NCBI RefSeq assembly: GCF_000004195.4
Contig: NC_030677.2
Coordinates: 46,563,142 to 46,627,141 of the forward strand
DNA: 64,000 nucleotides
Direction: 5' to 3'
Source of the DNA: Xenopus tropicalis
Lineage: Eukaryota > Chordata > Amphibia > Anura > Pipidae
This document shows, piece after piece, positions 54,590-64,000 of the stretch. How positions within the stretch are numbered: position 1 is the stretch's first letter; each line of letters begins with the position of its first letter. The translations under genes and the position numbers were made by a program. Below the pieces are notes generated by a model, which saw nothing but the letters and a program-made list of their open reading frames with translations, was not told where the DNA came from and made no database searches.

Positions 54590-55125
54590 TGTTGATAATT
54601 AAAGAGACTGTCCGGATGGACCTATCTGAGGATGGGACACCTCCCATTTTATTTCATCTATAGCCTGAACTTGTGTCCCCAATATGCATGGGTCTAAGGC
54701 AGGGCGAAGTAAAAGGAATGACAAAAGGCAGTAATGGGTTAATAAATTTTTAAGAGATGAGACTATCTGATGTCTAGCAAACAGCCCTGCACATTTGGTG
54801 ATAATAAACAATGCATCTAGTTCTTCATTTTACAGGAAACTTTAAGTTTAATAAGGTTGTATGATCATAATAACAGATGTTTTTGTAACTAACTATTTTT
54901 GCTTTATATGGAAATAACCATTAGGCTATTGCATATCTGATGGAAACTATCATGTATAAAAGCTTATAAAAGGACAGACCATTATTGTATTGTTTTGAAG
55001 CCCCTAACACATGCTGTGGCTTCGGTCGGTGTGTTAAAGAGACTGCTTCCACAAGACTTGTATTTTGTCCGAATAATAAATGACTAAATGGCTTTTCTTA
55101 TTTTATGACAAGGCATGTTGAGTTA
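54590..55125 (+). repeat. Candidate solo LTR of a retrovirus-like element
   Basis: A TATA-type box (TATAAAA at 54955) is followed about 115 bp later by AATAAA at 55075. Between them come GGACAGACCATTATTG, GAAGCCCCTAACAC and TCGGTCGG, the layout of a U3-R-U5 unit. Upstream is AAAGAGACTGTCCGG and a tract of mixed sequence with regulatory-region character. Exact termini and flanking duplications were not established and no viral genes adjoin. Confidence 0.4.
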
Positions 55126-55544
55126 GAAAAAATACAAAAAATGTCCTAAATGTCATTCCATTGGTTTTTTACCCTTTTAACCAGCAAAAGGCTGGTAAAA
55201 TGTTTACTCATGGTGATTTCATAAAATGTCAAGCGACAAATCTATGGAGTTATAGATACCCATGTAATTGTGTCCATCTCTATTACTGCTGTTCCTGATG
55301 GACTTTTACTGTGTGATCTGCTCAGTGTAAAGAAGATTTTGAAAGTAGACTTTAACTAATTGATTATAGGGTAAGTAACATCTGCAGAGAGCTCTCTTTT
55401 TTCAGAGACTCCAATAGTTCAATCAAGGTAACTAGTACTATTTTAGTTTATCACGCTGCTGCTGTGCTTCATACTGTAGCTTTTTATGTAGAGTGTAGCC
55501 AGTTTCTAATAATGGACAACTATACAGGAACTCCCAGGGTCAAC
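55126..55544. other. Non-coding stretch, nothing recognised
   Basis: AT-rich unique sequence of about 400 bp. Confidence 0.5.
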
Positions 55545-55815
55545 TGGCAATGTTTGGGACACACAAGAGCTGCCAGTTTGAGGGCCCTCCACCCCAGTCA
55601 TGGAGGCCACTAACGCAAATCACTCTCTCCCCCCTGCTGCACCCTTATCCCCAACACGAACCTTCTAGCCGCATCACCCCGAATTGTGCTAACTTCATTT
55701 CTGCTACCTGTGCCCACCACAGTTGGATCTCCCTGCATATCAAGCAGTGGGTCTGGGATGGCAGGGCCTATGATGGCCAAGGCCCGCTGGGGTTTCTCCC
55801 AGTGCCCTGCTAGGA
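55545..55815. repeat. GC-rich dispersed-repeat fragment
   Basis: The segment is sharply more GC-rich than its flanks (CCCTCCACCCCAGTCATGG, GGCCCGCTGGGGTTTCTCCC). It ends in a word set recurring near 63230-63280 and 63440. The 87-codon plus frame is repeat-derived in my view. Family not identified. Confidence 0.4.
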
Positions 55816-56399
55816 ACTGCTGAAGCAGAGGTAAGCTGTAAACCTAATTTGAGTATGTGATATTTACACTAGCAATAAGAATCTGCTCATCTTCAATAAC
55901 TTTTCTTTCTTTAGAATTACAATAAATTATAGTTTATATTTAACCGCACACACATTCATGTAAATGTATAGATAAACAAATAAATGTATATATAATTGAC
56001 TTTAAATACAGTATGTGTACATATTATTTGTAATCTCAAGATCTACAAGATACTTCCATTATACAGATCACTATTATGGAAGGATTTTCTGCATGAAAAA
56101 AGAGACAAGTGACAGATTTCCACATGAAGTCTATTGTTTTGCAGTTCTCCTGCTGTGGACCTCAGTGCAGAAGATTTTTACACATATTGTCAGGAAATAT
56201 TAGAATTCTGTCTCATTGGAAAACATTTCTCTGCTTTATTTACCAGAATAATGCATGAATATTTGACTTGTTTTCTTTTAAAATTGAAGTTATGATATCT
56301 ACTAATAAAAGGTTTTAAAAAGATCAAATTCTATTTAAACACAACTGGTGGACTGTAATATATGTTGTTAATTGAATAAAAAATGTAGAAAATTGGGAA
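55816..56399. other. Non-coding stretch, nothing recognised
   Basis: AT-rich unique sequence of about 580 bp. Confidence 0.5.
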
Positions 56400-56407
56400 G
56401 TTAAAAA

Positions 56408-56622
56408 TAGGGATACACTGAATCTACTTTTTCGGCTTCAGCCGAATACTGAAGCGACTCCAAATCCTGATTAGCATAAGCTAATTAGGTTTTGGAAGGG
56501 TTAAATGTTGGCACGTTGAAAAAAAAATTTCAGCTTCCGTGTTTACGTGACAAAAAGTCACGTGATTTTTGGATTCGGTTTGGCCAGGACCGTGGATTAA
56601 TCCTAGATTCGGTGCATCCCTA
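56408..56622. mobile_element. hAT-type MITE (TAGGGATGCACCGAATCC family), exact 8-bp duplication
   Basis: The 215-bp element starts TAGGGATACACTGAATC and ends GATTCGGTGCATCCCTA. GTTAAAAA flanks both sides exactly (56400-56407, 56623-56630), setting the borders and the hAT class. It contains TTTTGGAAGGGTTAAATG and GTGACAAAAAGTCACGTG, the latter a local palindrome. Confidence 0.92.
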
Positions 56623-56630
56623 GTTAAAAA

Positions 56631-58139
56631 CATCTTTGACAATGTTCTACTCCTTTTTATTTTAGCAAATGTTACCGTATTATTGTATTGCAAATTTTAA
56701 TTGAACAAAGCCTTTTTCTTACTTGAAGGCGGTAATATGTGTAAATTATCATTTAAGTTATATATTTTTTTTTTAATCATAAATAAACTTTTTCAATTAA
56801 ACTTTACTACTAATAGTGCTGTCTTTTATTCCTATTGCTAAATACTTTTAGAGACAGGTTTAACCAAATCTGAGAGATGTTCTCCTTTGCCCTTGTTGCC
56901 ATTATTTATTTTATAAATAATGCATCTCCATAATCCCACCAGCCCCCTCCCTATACAGCAGATATGAACAGAGCCTTTTTCTTTAGCCAAACCTGAGAAT
57001 GGGCAGGTAACAAGACAACCGCTCTCTCTGACAGAGGAAGAGAATCCTGGAAGATTTGCCTGCCTAAACTACTAGTAGGCCCATATTTCTATATAAGTGT
57101 AAGTATACTTCTAATTGAAGAGAAATGTACTGGGAATTTGAACTTTCCCATAGAATATTTGATCAGTAAAGTTTGACGGGCCCTTTAAGGCTTCCTAACC
57201 TCCAATTCAAAGCTGTTATTGCCAATAAAGGGCTAATTTAGAAAAACCAGCATGAGTGTTACGCACTACATTGGATGCAAAATTGATGCTATTCACAAAG
57301 GAATACTGTAATTTGCACACTATTTGGCAAAATAGAAGCTAATCTGCCATGGTAAATGATGCAAATAATGTTGCGTTATGTGCAAGTTGAGGCTTATGCT
57401 CATTGTGTTTAAACAAACATGGTGATGTTGTTCTGAATTTTGAACGCTGCATTGTGTTTGTAAATGAGACCTTTTTTGTTCAGGTTGTGCACACATTTGA
57501 CCATATAAAATCCATAAAAAGCTTTAAAAAATTAGAATTAGAAGTTTTCACTTTGTCATTGAGTAACAGAACCAACCCTTGCCAGCACTCCCCCTGCCCG
57601 ACTGTTCCTCCCCTGACCCATTAAACTTACTTAGAAATACTTGCTGCTACTGTTGTGTTTGCTGCACATTTTATAGTGTATACAGTTTATTAAAAATGCT
57701 TGTCTTGATAACCATGTAATATAATAATCCAATCATCCCTTTTTTCCTATTCCCAAATATAATGTGGTTCTATATATTGCCTACAATTAAATGCTGACAT
57801 TTATATATAAATTAATAATGCAATAATACTCATTCAGGAAAAAATTGCTACAGAACAATAACTAATAATGCAATAATCACAATAAATTGCTCAAGGTTCA
57901 TTCCTTCAAATCTGACCTTATTTGCCCCTAGGGTCCCATATTGTGCCACTAAGTACATTGCTGTAGCATCAAATAAAATCTCATAGTCCTGGCTATACAA
58001 TAGAGCTGCAGAGGTCCGAGCACCTGCTTTAGGAAAGTTCTGCGATTGATGGGTGTGCATTAACAGTTATCCTGCCCTGGAGTACAGTAAGCTACAGCTG
58101 ATTAATGTGCTTAAGGTGAGCATGTTACTAAATGCTATT
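56631..58139. other. Unique sequence; unresolved repeat fragment ending near 57190
   Basis: ACGGGCCCTTTAAGG at 57177 resembles a TTAA-type element end but no partner was found. The rest is unique AT-rich sequence without exons. Confidence 0.35.
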
Positions 58140-58440
58140 TGGGAATGATGGTACGATAATGAATAGGTGCAACATTCAGGGGTCTGGGTCTGTGGGGACT
58201 AGCTGTGATGACCTGGAGCACATGCAGGACCGGAACCAGGGGTAGGCAGAAGAGAGAGCTGGGCACATACCTCTTCTGTCTCTTCAGCCCTTCTCTGTCT
58301 GGTGCACCAAATCTCCCTGTTAACAGATACGCTTTTTTTCTTACTGTGGGGTGATTTGGGGTGCACTTCACAAAGGTGTGTGAGGTTGATGTACCACTCA
58401 GTGGTGTCCGAGCATAAAGGGTATAATTGGGCATATTGGA
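58140..58440. repeat. GC-richer dispersed-repeat fragment
   Basis: It contains GCAGGACCGGAACCAGGGGT followed by AGGCAGAAGAG, a word string I associate with a dispersed Xenopus repeat. The 99-codon minus frame over it has no domain. Borders are uncertain. Confidence 0.4.
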
Positions 58441-58510
58441 CTAATTAACTAATTATACTAAAATATACACTTTTTAAAGCCCTGAGAATGCAGTACTTTT
58501 TTCAGGATAC

Positions 58511-58532
58511 ATATATATATATATATATATAT
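58511..58532. repeat. AT microsatellite
   Basis: Eleven AT units followed by a short CA run. Confidence 0.9.
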
Positions 58533-61234
58533 ACACACATGCAGCAATAAGCTATGCAGTATTCAGAGATGTATAGTTGTATTTTGTATATAGATAGCTG
58601 TATACACACACTTGCATGTTCATTCATCATTGATAGTGTGTTTAATGCTTCATAGCACCAGGAACAATTAAATAGTGCTGTACAAAGAAGTTTGAATGCA
58701 AACTGTTTTGTGGTTTCTAAATGTCAGACTATGAGATTAATAGAAAAGGACTGGAACAGAATAATATTAATACAAATATTACTTTCTATACAAATCTACC
58801 CCAGGACTAATCTGTTTCCTGAATTCCTCATCAGTAATCCTGACAATCAAATATTATTTTACATCTCAGGCAGGAATGAAAGCGAGAGTCCCTTTAAGGA
58901 AAGCTTGCAATATTCATCTGACTTAAAAAAAAAAAAGAAAAAAAAGGCAGAAAGTAAAATTAAATATATGCCGTATGCAACAAAGTAGAAAGTCATCTAC
59001 GTGATGTGTGAACAATTAATATTGTTTATGTCTGTATAATTCACTATTAGATATCTGAGTTGCATTGTTTTTACTTACCAACCAGGAACCATTTTAGAAC
59101 ATTTTAGCAATCTTGTCTTTACATCAACAATGCATCTAATGTAAAATGTATTCCATAGGAAGGAAAAAAAAAAGATCAATAAAGTTCCTGACTTGGGTCA
59201 TATGGAAAGGTCACGGTTCATTTAGATGTCTTGCTTCATGCGGCTCTAAGTTAATGATGGAAGAAATGATTACTCCGAGACAGGTAGTACAGAAATGTCC
59301 TAATTTATAACACATTTATAACACAGTGCTAAAAATCATTTTTTAAAAAAAAACCCTATAGCATGTATCAAATGTGACAAAAAAAACCCCTGAAATAACG
59401 ACAAATAAATATATTTTCATATTAGTTTAAAAAATCATTTCTTGGAGTTGTTTGAGGAAGTCTTGCTTTGCGAACACACAGATGGACCTCGAATGTAACA
59501 TCTATTAACGAATAATGTGGCATTCTCCTGTTTTATGAAAGATAATAATCCAAGTTTTCTAGAAGGTCAATTGCATAAATATAATCACTAGGGATATTAT
59601 GGAGATATATTAGCTACCAGATGCATTTAGACAACCGCCAGAATTTTGAAAGCATTTAAGATGAGAAGTACAGAAAAAAGTGAGATAAGAGCAGTCAGCA
59701 ATGCTCAGCAATTTCCTCCCCTGCCCAGACTTTTGTCTACATGATGAATATTTTAGATGTACTGTATCTTGCGATCCCTACATTTTTCAATGACAAGGAG
59801 ACAAGATACATTTTATATCTGTTAAAAACACCCCATTGGCATGCACGGAGAAACATTCTTTTAAAAGACTGAACTGCGTAATGTTTCTCAAAGGCTAAGG
59901 TGTTTAGAAAAAAGTGTACTTTTACAAGGAGCGTAGTCTGATCCGGCTGACGCACATTGCTATAAATAGCCTTGGGACATGATCCTTTTAAAGCATTAAT
60001 ATTGTACTTGAAATATAAAAAGCTAGAAGATAAACCCGGCAAAACACAGGAAAGTATTTATTTCAGGAGGGGCTGGTAAAGGTATACACAGTGATATCTA
60101 TTTAAATAACCCCATAGTCATTACCGTGTCTGGGTATTTAAATGTCAAAAATTCTGAAATTCAAACAAATAAGAATGAAAGCAACAGTAAATTGCCTCAG
60201 TAAAGTTTAACTTGTAGAAAAGAGTTTGGCTACATTGGTTGTAAAATTATATTTACAGAAAATGCCATGAAAAAGTCTGTCAAGATGTGTTCATCTGCAA
60301 CAGGATAACAATAGATTTGCCTCTCGTGGGCAGAACTTTCACAATGAAGGTGAAAATATAAACTCCAAGCAAATGAAGCTCTGGCATTATTCCCAAATCA
60401 ATAGCAGATGTCAGCTATAAAATGCTGAACCTAAACTATGTGATATGGTAACACTCACATGGAGACCTCCTGTTATGCATAGATGCTTTGGCTAACAGGC
60501 TTTCTAACATGCCTCAGTAGCCTTGCAGCTTCTATAATAACGTACTTAGTAAAGGGCTGTCAAGCTATTCATCATAAACTTGCCTTCATCTTTTTGAAAG
60601 GAGGTGAAAAGGAGAAAAGAATAGGAATGTTCAGCAAATTGCAAGAGGATGAACTTTTAGCAGAATGGAACTTTTAAACCTTTTTCTCAGCATAAACTGT
60701 ATATATGTATTGATGTATTGTTATGGAATCAGTTATCCTGAATGTTTTGGATTGCCATAGTTAGTGTAATTTTGAATAACTGAACTCATGTGTATAATAT
60801 ACTATATTGATATTTATATAACATTTATATATTTTTTAGATGTGGCACAACCAAGTAACTGCGATTGTGTGCAGGAACATCATGTTAGTAGACAAGAACT
60901 CAGAATAGTGCAGTGCTAGGAACATCCAACATACTGAGCAGCACCCTCAAACTTCCAGGGCTCTGGTAGAGGACCCAAGGCTGAAAGAGATACACACCGT
61001 ACCATCCATAGTGGGTAAAAGTTCCCCTTTTTGTATCTCAACTCTGATACAACCAATAATCACTAAAACTATGGTGCTACCATTAGTGCATCCTGTACAG
61101 TCACCTAATGTTGGTTCACTCCAGGGAACCTTTTATAAAAAATAGATTTTAATCAATTGATTAAAACATTAACAGGTCAATGTTTGTTCCCCTTCTTTGA
61201 CATGGTCTTAATAAAGGTCCAAGAAGGGTTCGTA
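58533..61234. other. Unique sequence, possible conserved non-coding DNA at 59200-60480
   Basis: No MITE border or exon was recognised. The part from about 59200 to 60480 is free of simple repeats and has scattered CpG and TF-like words (AATTGCATAAATATAATC, ATTAATATTG, CTATTTAAATAACCCC). This makes it the best candidate in the window for old regulatory DNA, but only by appearance. An A-rich tract lies at 58924-58946. Confidence 0.25.
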
Positions 61235-61310
61235 TGTTACATAGTTATTGGATTGAAGAAAAGACCATCAAGTCCATAAAGTTCAATCCCTCCATATTAA
61301 CGCCACTGCA
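61235..61310. repeat. Fragment of a conserved dispersed repeat (ACATAGTTA...GAAGAAAAGACC)
   Basis: The string TACATAGTTATTGGATTGAA, then GAAAAGACCATCAAGTCCAT and AAAGTTCAATCCC, matches in style a short interspersed motif common in frog genomes. Family not assigned. Confidence 0.4.
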
Positions 61311-61469
61311 CATATATGTGCATACTTAAATATCTATACAGTTTATCAAAAAATGTTTAGCTCAAACACACACACATAGAGGGTTTTTAGGTACAAGTGC
61401 TTTTAATTAATGACAAGTGAAAGAACTTGGTCCTCCTATATGTAGCTGGGGTGTCCAAAGTGGAGTTTG

Positions 61470-61750
61470 ATTTTTTTTTTCTCAAAGTTTTTTTGAGCTT
61501 AAAAAACTCAAATTCAAGTTATGGTTTGAAAATGTCTGGTATTAATTAAGTGCAAAAAACCTGTAAACTAAAAATGTGCGGGTTTCTATAGAAGTCAATG
61601 GGAGTTGTCATAGGCAACGTCAAGTTGTTCTCAAACGCAAGTTTTTAGAGCTTATAAACTCAAAAACTTCAAGTTTATTCCGTTTAGAAAGAAAACTCGA
61701 ATTCACTCAAAAATTTATAAAAAAAAGTCAGCTATTGTCTGCCACATTCA
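61470..61750. repeat. AT-rich foldback repeat fragment
   Basis: It contains TTTCTATAGAAGTCAATGGG and AGTTGTCATAGGCAACG, the inverted form of the ACTCCCATTGACTTC and GCCTAAGACAACTC words in the copies at 11830 and 41233. It also has AAAAAACTCAAATTCAAG runs. Ends are degraded. Confidence 0.55.
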
Positions 61751-63541
61751 ATGTTGTTTTGGCACCTCTCCCTGGATGGTTTAATAACACATAGCTCATA
61801 GCTCCAATAAAAAAAAAAAACACACCAAGCCCAGTTCATGTGACTAATTATTACAGATATAATAGTGCTTTAAATCCTGCCAATGTCTTCTGATTAGATT
61901 TCAAATGAAAATCAGTATTATACTGTTTTATTTGCTTGGAGTTCAATGTAATACGATAGAAATGCTGATATTAAAAAAACAAAACCATACACATCCACTA
62001 ACAACAAACTAACAACAATGTAAATAGTTGCTAAGAATAGCCCAATCTGTACTATAATAAAAATACATTTGAAGTACCCCTGTAAAGTATTGAAAATTTG
62101 AAATTACACGGATTTTACTGGATTACTGCTGCCAAATCAGTTTGTAAATGTGTTGCTAAAAAATACATATTTAACTGGGCCTCTTTGATGTCTCTACTCC
62201 TCGTGTTGTCAGACATCATGCTGCTTGGCAACATCAAAGCAAAAGCCAGAAACCTAGAATCTGTGGTGAAAGAACTAGTGCCTAAATGGTTAATCAGCTG
62301 CATAGAGAAACACATGAGTCCATTGAATTATGTGCTGTAATAAAGGCTCAAGATTTAAACCAGAAACCCATTGAAAGCAATGTATGTGTGCTAAGCCTTG
62401 CTATAACTGTCTGTGTTACTTTCTCCAAGCCTAGACAACTTGCTCTCCTTTGGCTGGAGATTTTCACTTTCTTCACTAAGGAGTTAAAACGAAATATAAA
62501 CCATACATATGTCTAGTTTCCTCTCTATCATGACCAGAGAAAATCCTTTCTGTACATAGAAATTCACAAGAAAAATATTTACTATTACACTTGATGCTTT
62601 TGTGTTTTGAAGGCATGTTTCCTCCCTTAGAAAATGCTTTAAATTTTTATTTTGTGACATGTATCTCCACAGAGATAGAAAATTAGAGACCTGAATGTGC
62701 TGGAACTCCAGTTTGTGCTAATGTGTGTCATTAGACCCATAAATTGCTTGCTGCTAGACAATCTGTCTATGCATATGCACTGTTTATGTAAGATCTGGTG
62801 ATAAAACATTAAGAAAAATTCAGAAATTTGCATAAAATCATGTCAGTATGTAATATAATAAAACAGTATGGCATGGGGAAAACAAGCTGAGATCCAGATG
62901 TTTCTTAAGCTGTGGTCGATAATATTGCTTAATAATTTCTTTTATTTTTCAGGCTTGGCAAGGGATAAGCTAAAAAATTAACTGTTATAAACAACTAAAG
63001 TAATAAAATTGATAACAAAGTAAAATACACACGTTGAAATTTCAAAAGCAAAATTTGCAATACAAGCAGGTGGAATTAAAAGCTGTTATGTCCAGCTTGG
63101 CTGCCTGTCGTGCTTATCAATATAAGTTATAACTACACAACATGCTCCAATGCAAAAGGCAGATTTATTACCTACTTCTATTTTAACCAGTGGTATCACT
63201 AGAAAAAAGTCAGGCTAGTGTTAGATATAACCAGTATTGTACTGGGATGCCAGCAGCCCACTAAAAAAGCTTTGACCATGGCCCCACTCTTCAAACTCTT
63301 TTTCTTCTTCTTCTCACTTAACCTCTTTATACTACTAGTCTCTTCTCTACATACTATACTCTATTTTTACATCTATTTGGCCTTTTTGTTCCCATACAGA
63401 AATAGGGAATGGCAATGAAATAGGACAAAAGATTAGAATCAGGAAGGCCCACTAACACTTGGGCCCACAGTCCTGGTATTCTGGAGGACTTTTCACACAT
63501 TACCCTTACCTGTGCGCAGCATTTGTATTTCTGCCACTAGT
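61751..63541. other. Unique sequence without recognisable genes
   Basis: AT-rich with short random frames. The block 63220-63480 shares GGCCCACTAACACTTGGGCC-type words with a GC-richer repeat fragment, borders unknown. Confidence 0.4.
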
Positions 63542-63549
63542 TTCTAAAC

Positions 63550-63860
63550 CAGGGGTCCCCAACCTTTCTTACTCATGAGCCACATGAGTCAAATGTAAAA
63601 ATACTTGGAGAGCAACACAAGCATCATAAAAGTTCATAGAGGTGCCAAATAAGGGCTAAGATTGGCTATGAAGTAGCCTCTATGCACACTATCAGCTTAC
63701 AGGAGGCTTTATTTGCTAGTAAATCTTGTTTTTATTCAACCAAAACTTGCCACCAAGTCAGGAATTCAAAAATAACTACCTGGTGTCGGGGCAATGAGGG
63801 CAACATCCAAGGGGTTGGTGAGCAACATGTTACTCACGAGCCACTGGTTGGGGATCACTG
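63550..63860 (+). mobile_element. hAT-type MITE, copy 3 (CAGGGGTCCCCAACC family), exact 8-bp duplication
   Basis: The 311-bp element starts CAGGGGTCCCCAACC and ends GGTTGGGGATCACTG. TTCTAAAC flanks both sides exactly (63542-63549, 63861-63868). This copy defines the family borders used for 3613-3921 and 10763-11057. A 63-codon frame (63682-63873) is similar to one in the 10763 copy, but it runs past the element and has no domain. Confidence 0.95.
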
Positions 63861-63935
63861 TTCTAAACAATAGGCTTCCCTAGATGGGGAGAGGGGGTTT
63901 CTATAGTTTTCCTTCAGTAGGTAAGCCTAAAGCTA

Positions 63936-63946
63936 CCCCCCCCCCC
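63936..63946. repeat. Poly-C run of 11
   Basis: An uninterrupted C tract in an otherwise unremarkable end of the window (63869-64000). Confidence 0.9.
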
Positions 63947-64000
63947 AAGGAAATGCTCTTAAAGTTAGTGCATCAAATGTTCAAAATTAAATATAAAATG

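Noticed and set aside
55550..55813. 87-codon frame in a GC-rich block
   Set aside because: Looks like a dispersed repeat; no domain recognised.
57177..57191. Possible TTAA-type element end (GGGCCCTTTAA)
   Set aside because: No inverted partner or second TTAA in register was found nearby.
58135..58434. 99-codon minus-strand frame
   Set aside because: Coincides with a GC-richer dispersed-repeat fragment; no domain.

Overview
The window looks like nuclear DNA of a clawed frog (Xenopus or a close pipid relative). It is AT-rich and intron-like or intergenic. It is packed with short DNA-transposon derivatives (MITEs) whose ends read like families I associate with Xenopus: foldback elements ending in GGGGCACATTTACTAA, hAT-type elements ending in TAGTGATGGGCGAA or CAGGGGTCCCCAACC, Harbinger-like elements ending in GGGCTCTGGCACACGGGGAG, a TA-flanked element with TTATCCGGAAACCCG motifs, and TTAA-flanked elements. 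The family names come from memory of the sequence style, because no database search was possible. No host protein-coding gene, rRNA, tRNA or CRISPR array could be supported. Every long open frame falls in a repeat or has no recognisable protein signature.

Layout. 0-4.3 kb: a perfect 148-bp palindrome, a TA microsatellite, a Harbinger-like MITE, a foldback MITE and a hAT MITE. 4.28-9.25 kb: a large non-coding element with short inverted ends and internal tandem repeats. It abuts a 256-bp MITE (9.25-9.51 kb) whose inverted ends carry splice-donor-like sequence, and then a hAT MITE. 10.4-18.1 kb: further hAT, TTAA and foldback elements between unique sequence. 20.4 kb: a Harbinger-like MITE with hairpins inside its inverted repeats. 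22.9 kb: a TA-flanked MITE. 26-31.5 kb: nested foldbacks, a 515-bp TTAA element, a satellite fragment, and a foldback element in which a 52-bp unit has expanded to exactly 14 copies. 36-39.5 kb: a TTAA foldback, an L2-like LINE tail, a hAT MITE with a 40-bp minisatellite, and more foldbacks. 47.6 kb: a second TA-flanked MITE. 50.3-53.6 kb: a decayed, minus-strand BEL/Pao LTR retrotransposon with a large 5' deletion and a hAT MITE nested in it. 54-64 kb: mostly unique sequence with a candidate solo LTR and two further hAT MITEs.

The only recognisable protein-coding remains are the broken protease, reverse transcriptase, RNase H and integrase of the BEL/Pao element. The long unique stretches (13-14.8, 18.1-20.4, 23.8-26, 31.5-36.3, 42.9-47.5, 47.9-50.2 and 56.6-63.5 kb) hold no detectable exons and could contain distal regulatory DNA, but that is conjecture.

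The most useful observations are these: exact target-site duplications that fix the borders of many MITEs; two unrelated MITE families that have each grown a minisatellite from internal sequence; a MITE with symmetric splice-site-like ends beside a 105-bp perfect inverted match 5 kb away; the perfect 148-bp palindrome; and the junction in the BEL/Pao copy where about 79 bp of LTR is fused to the protease.
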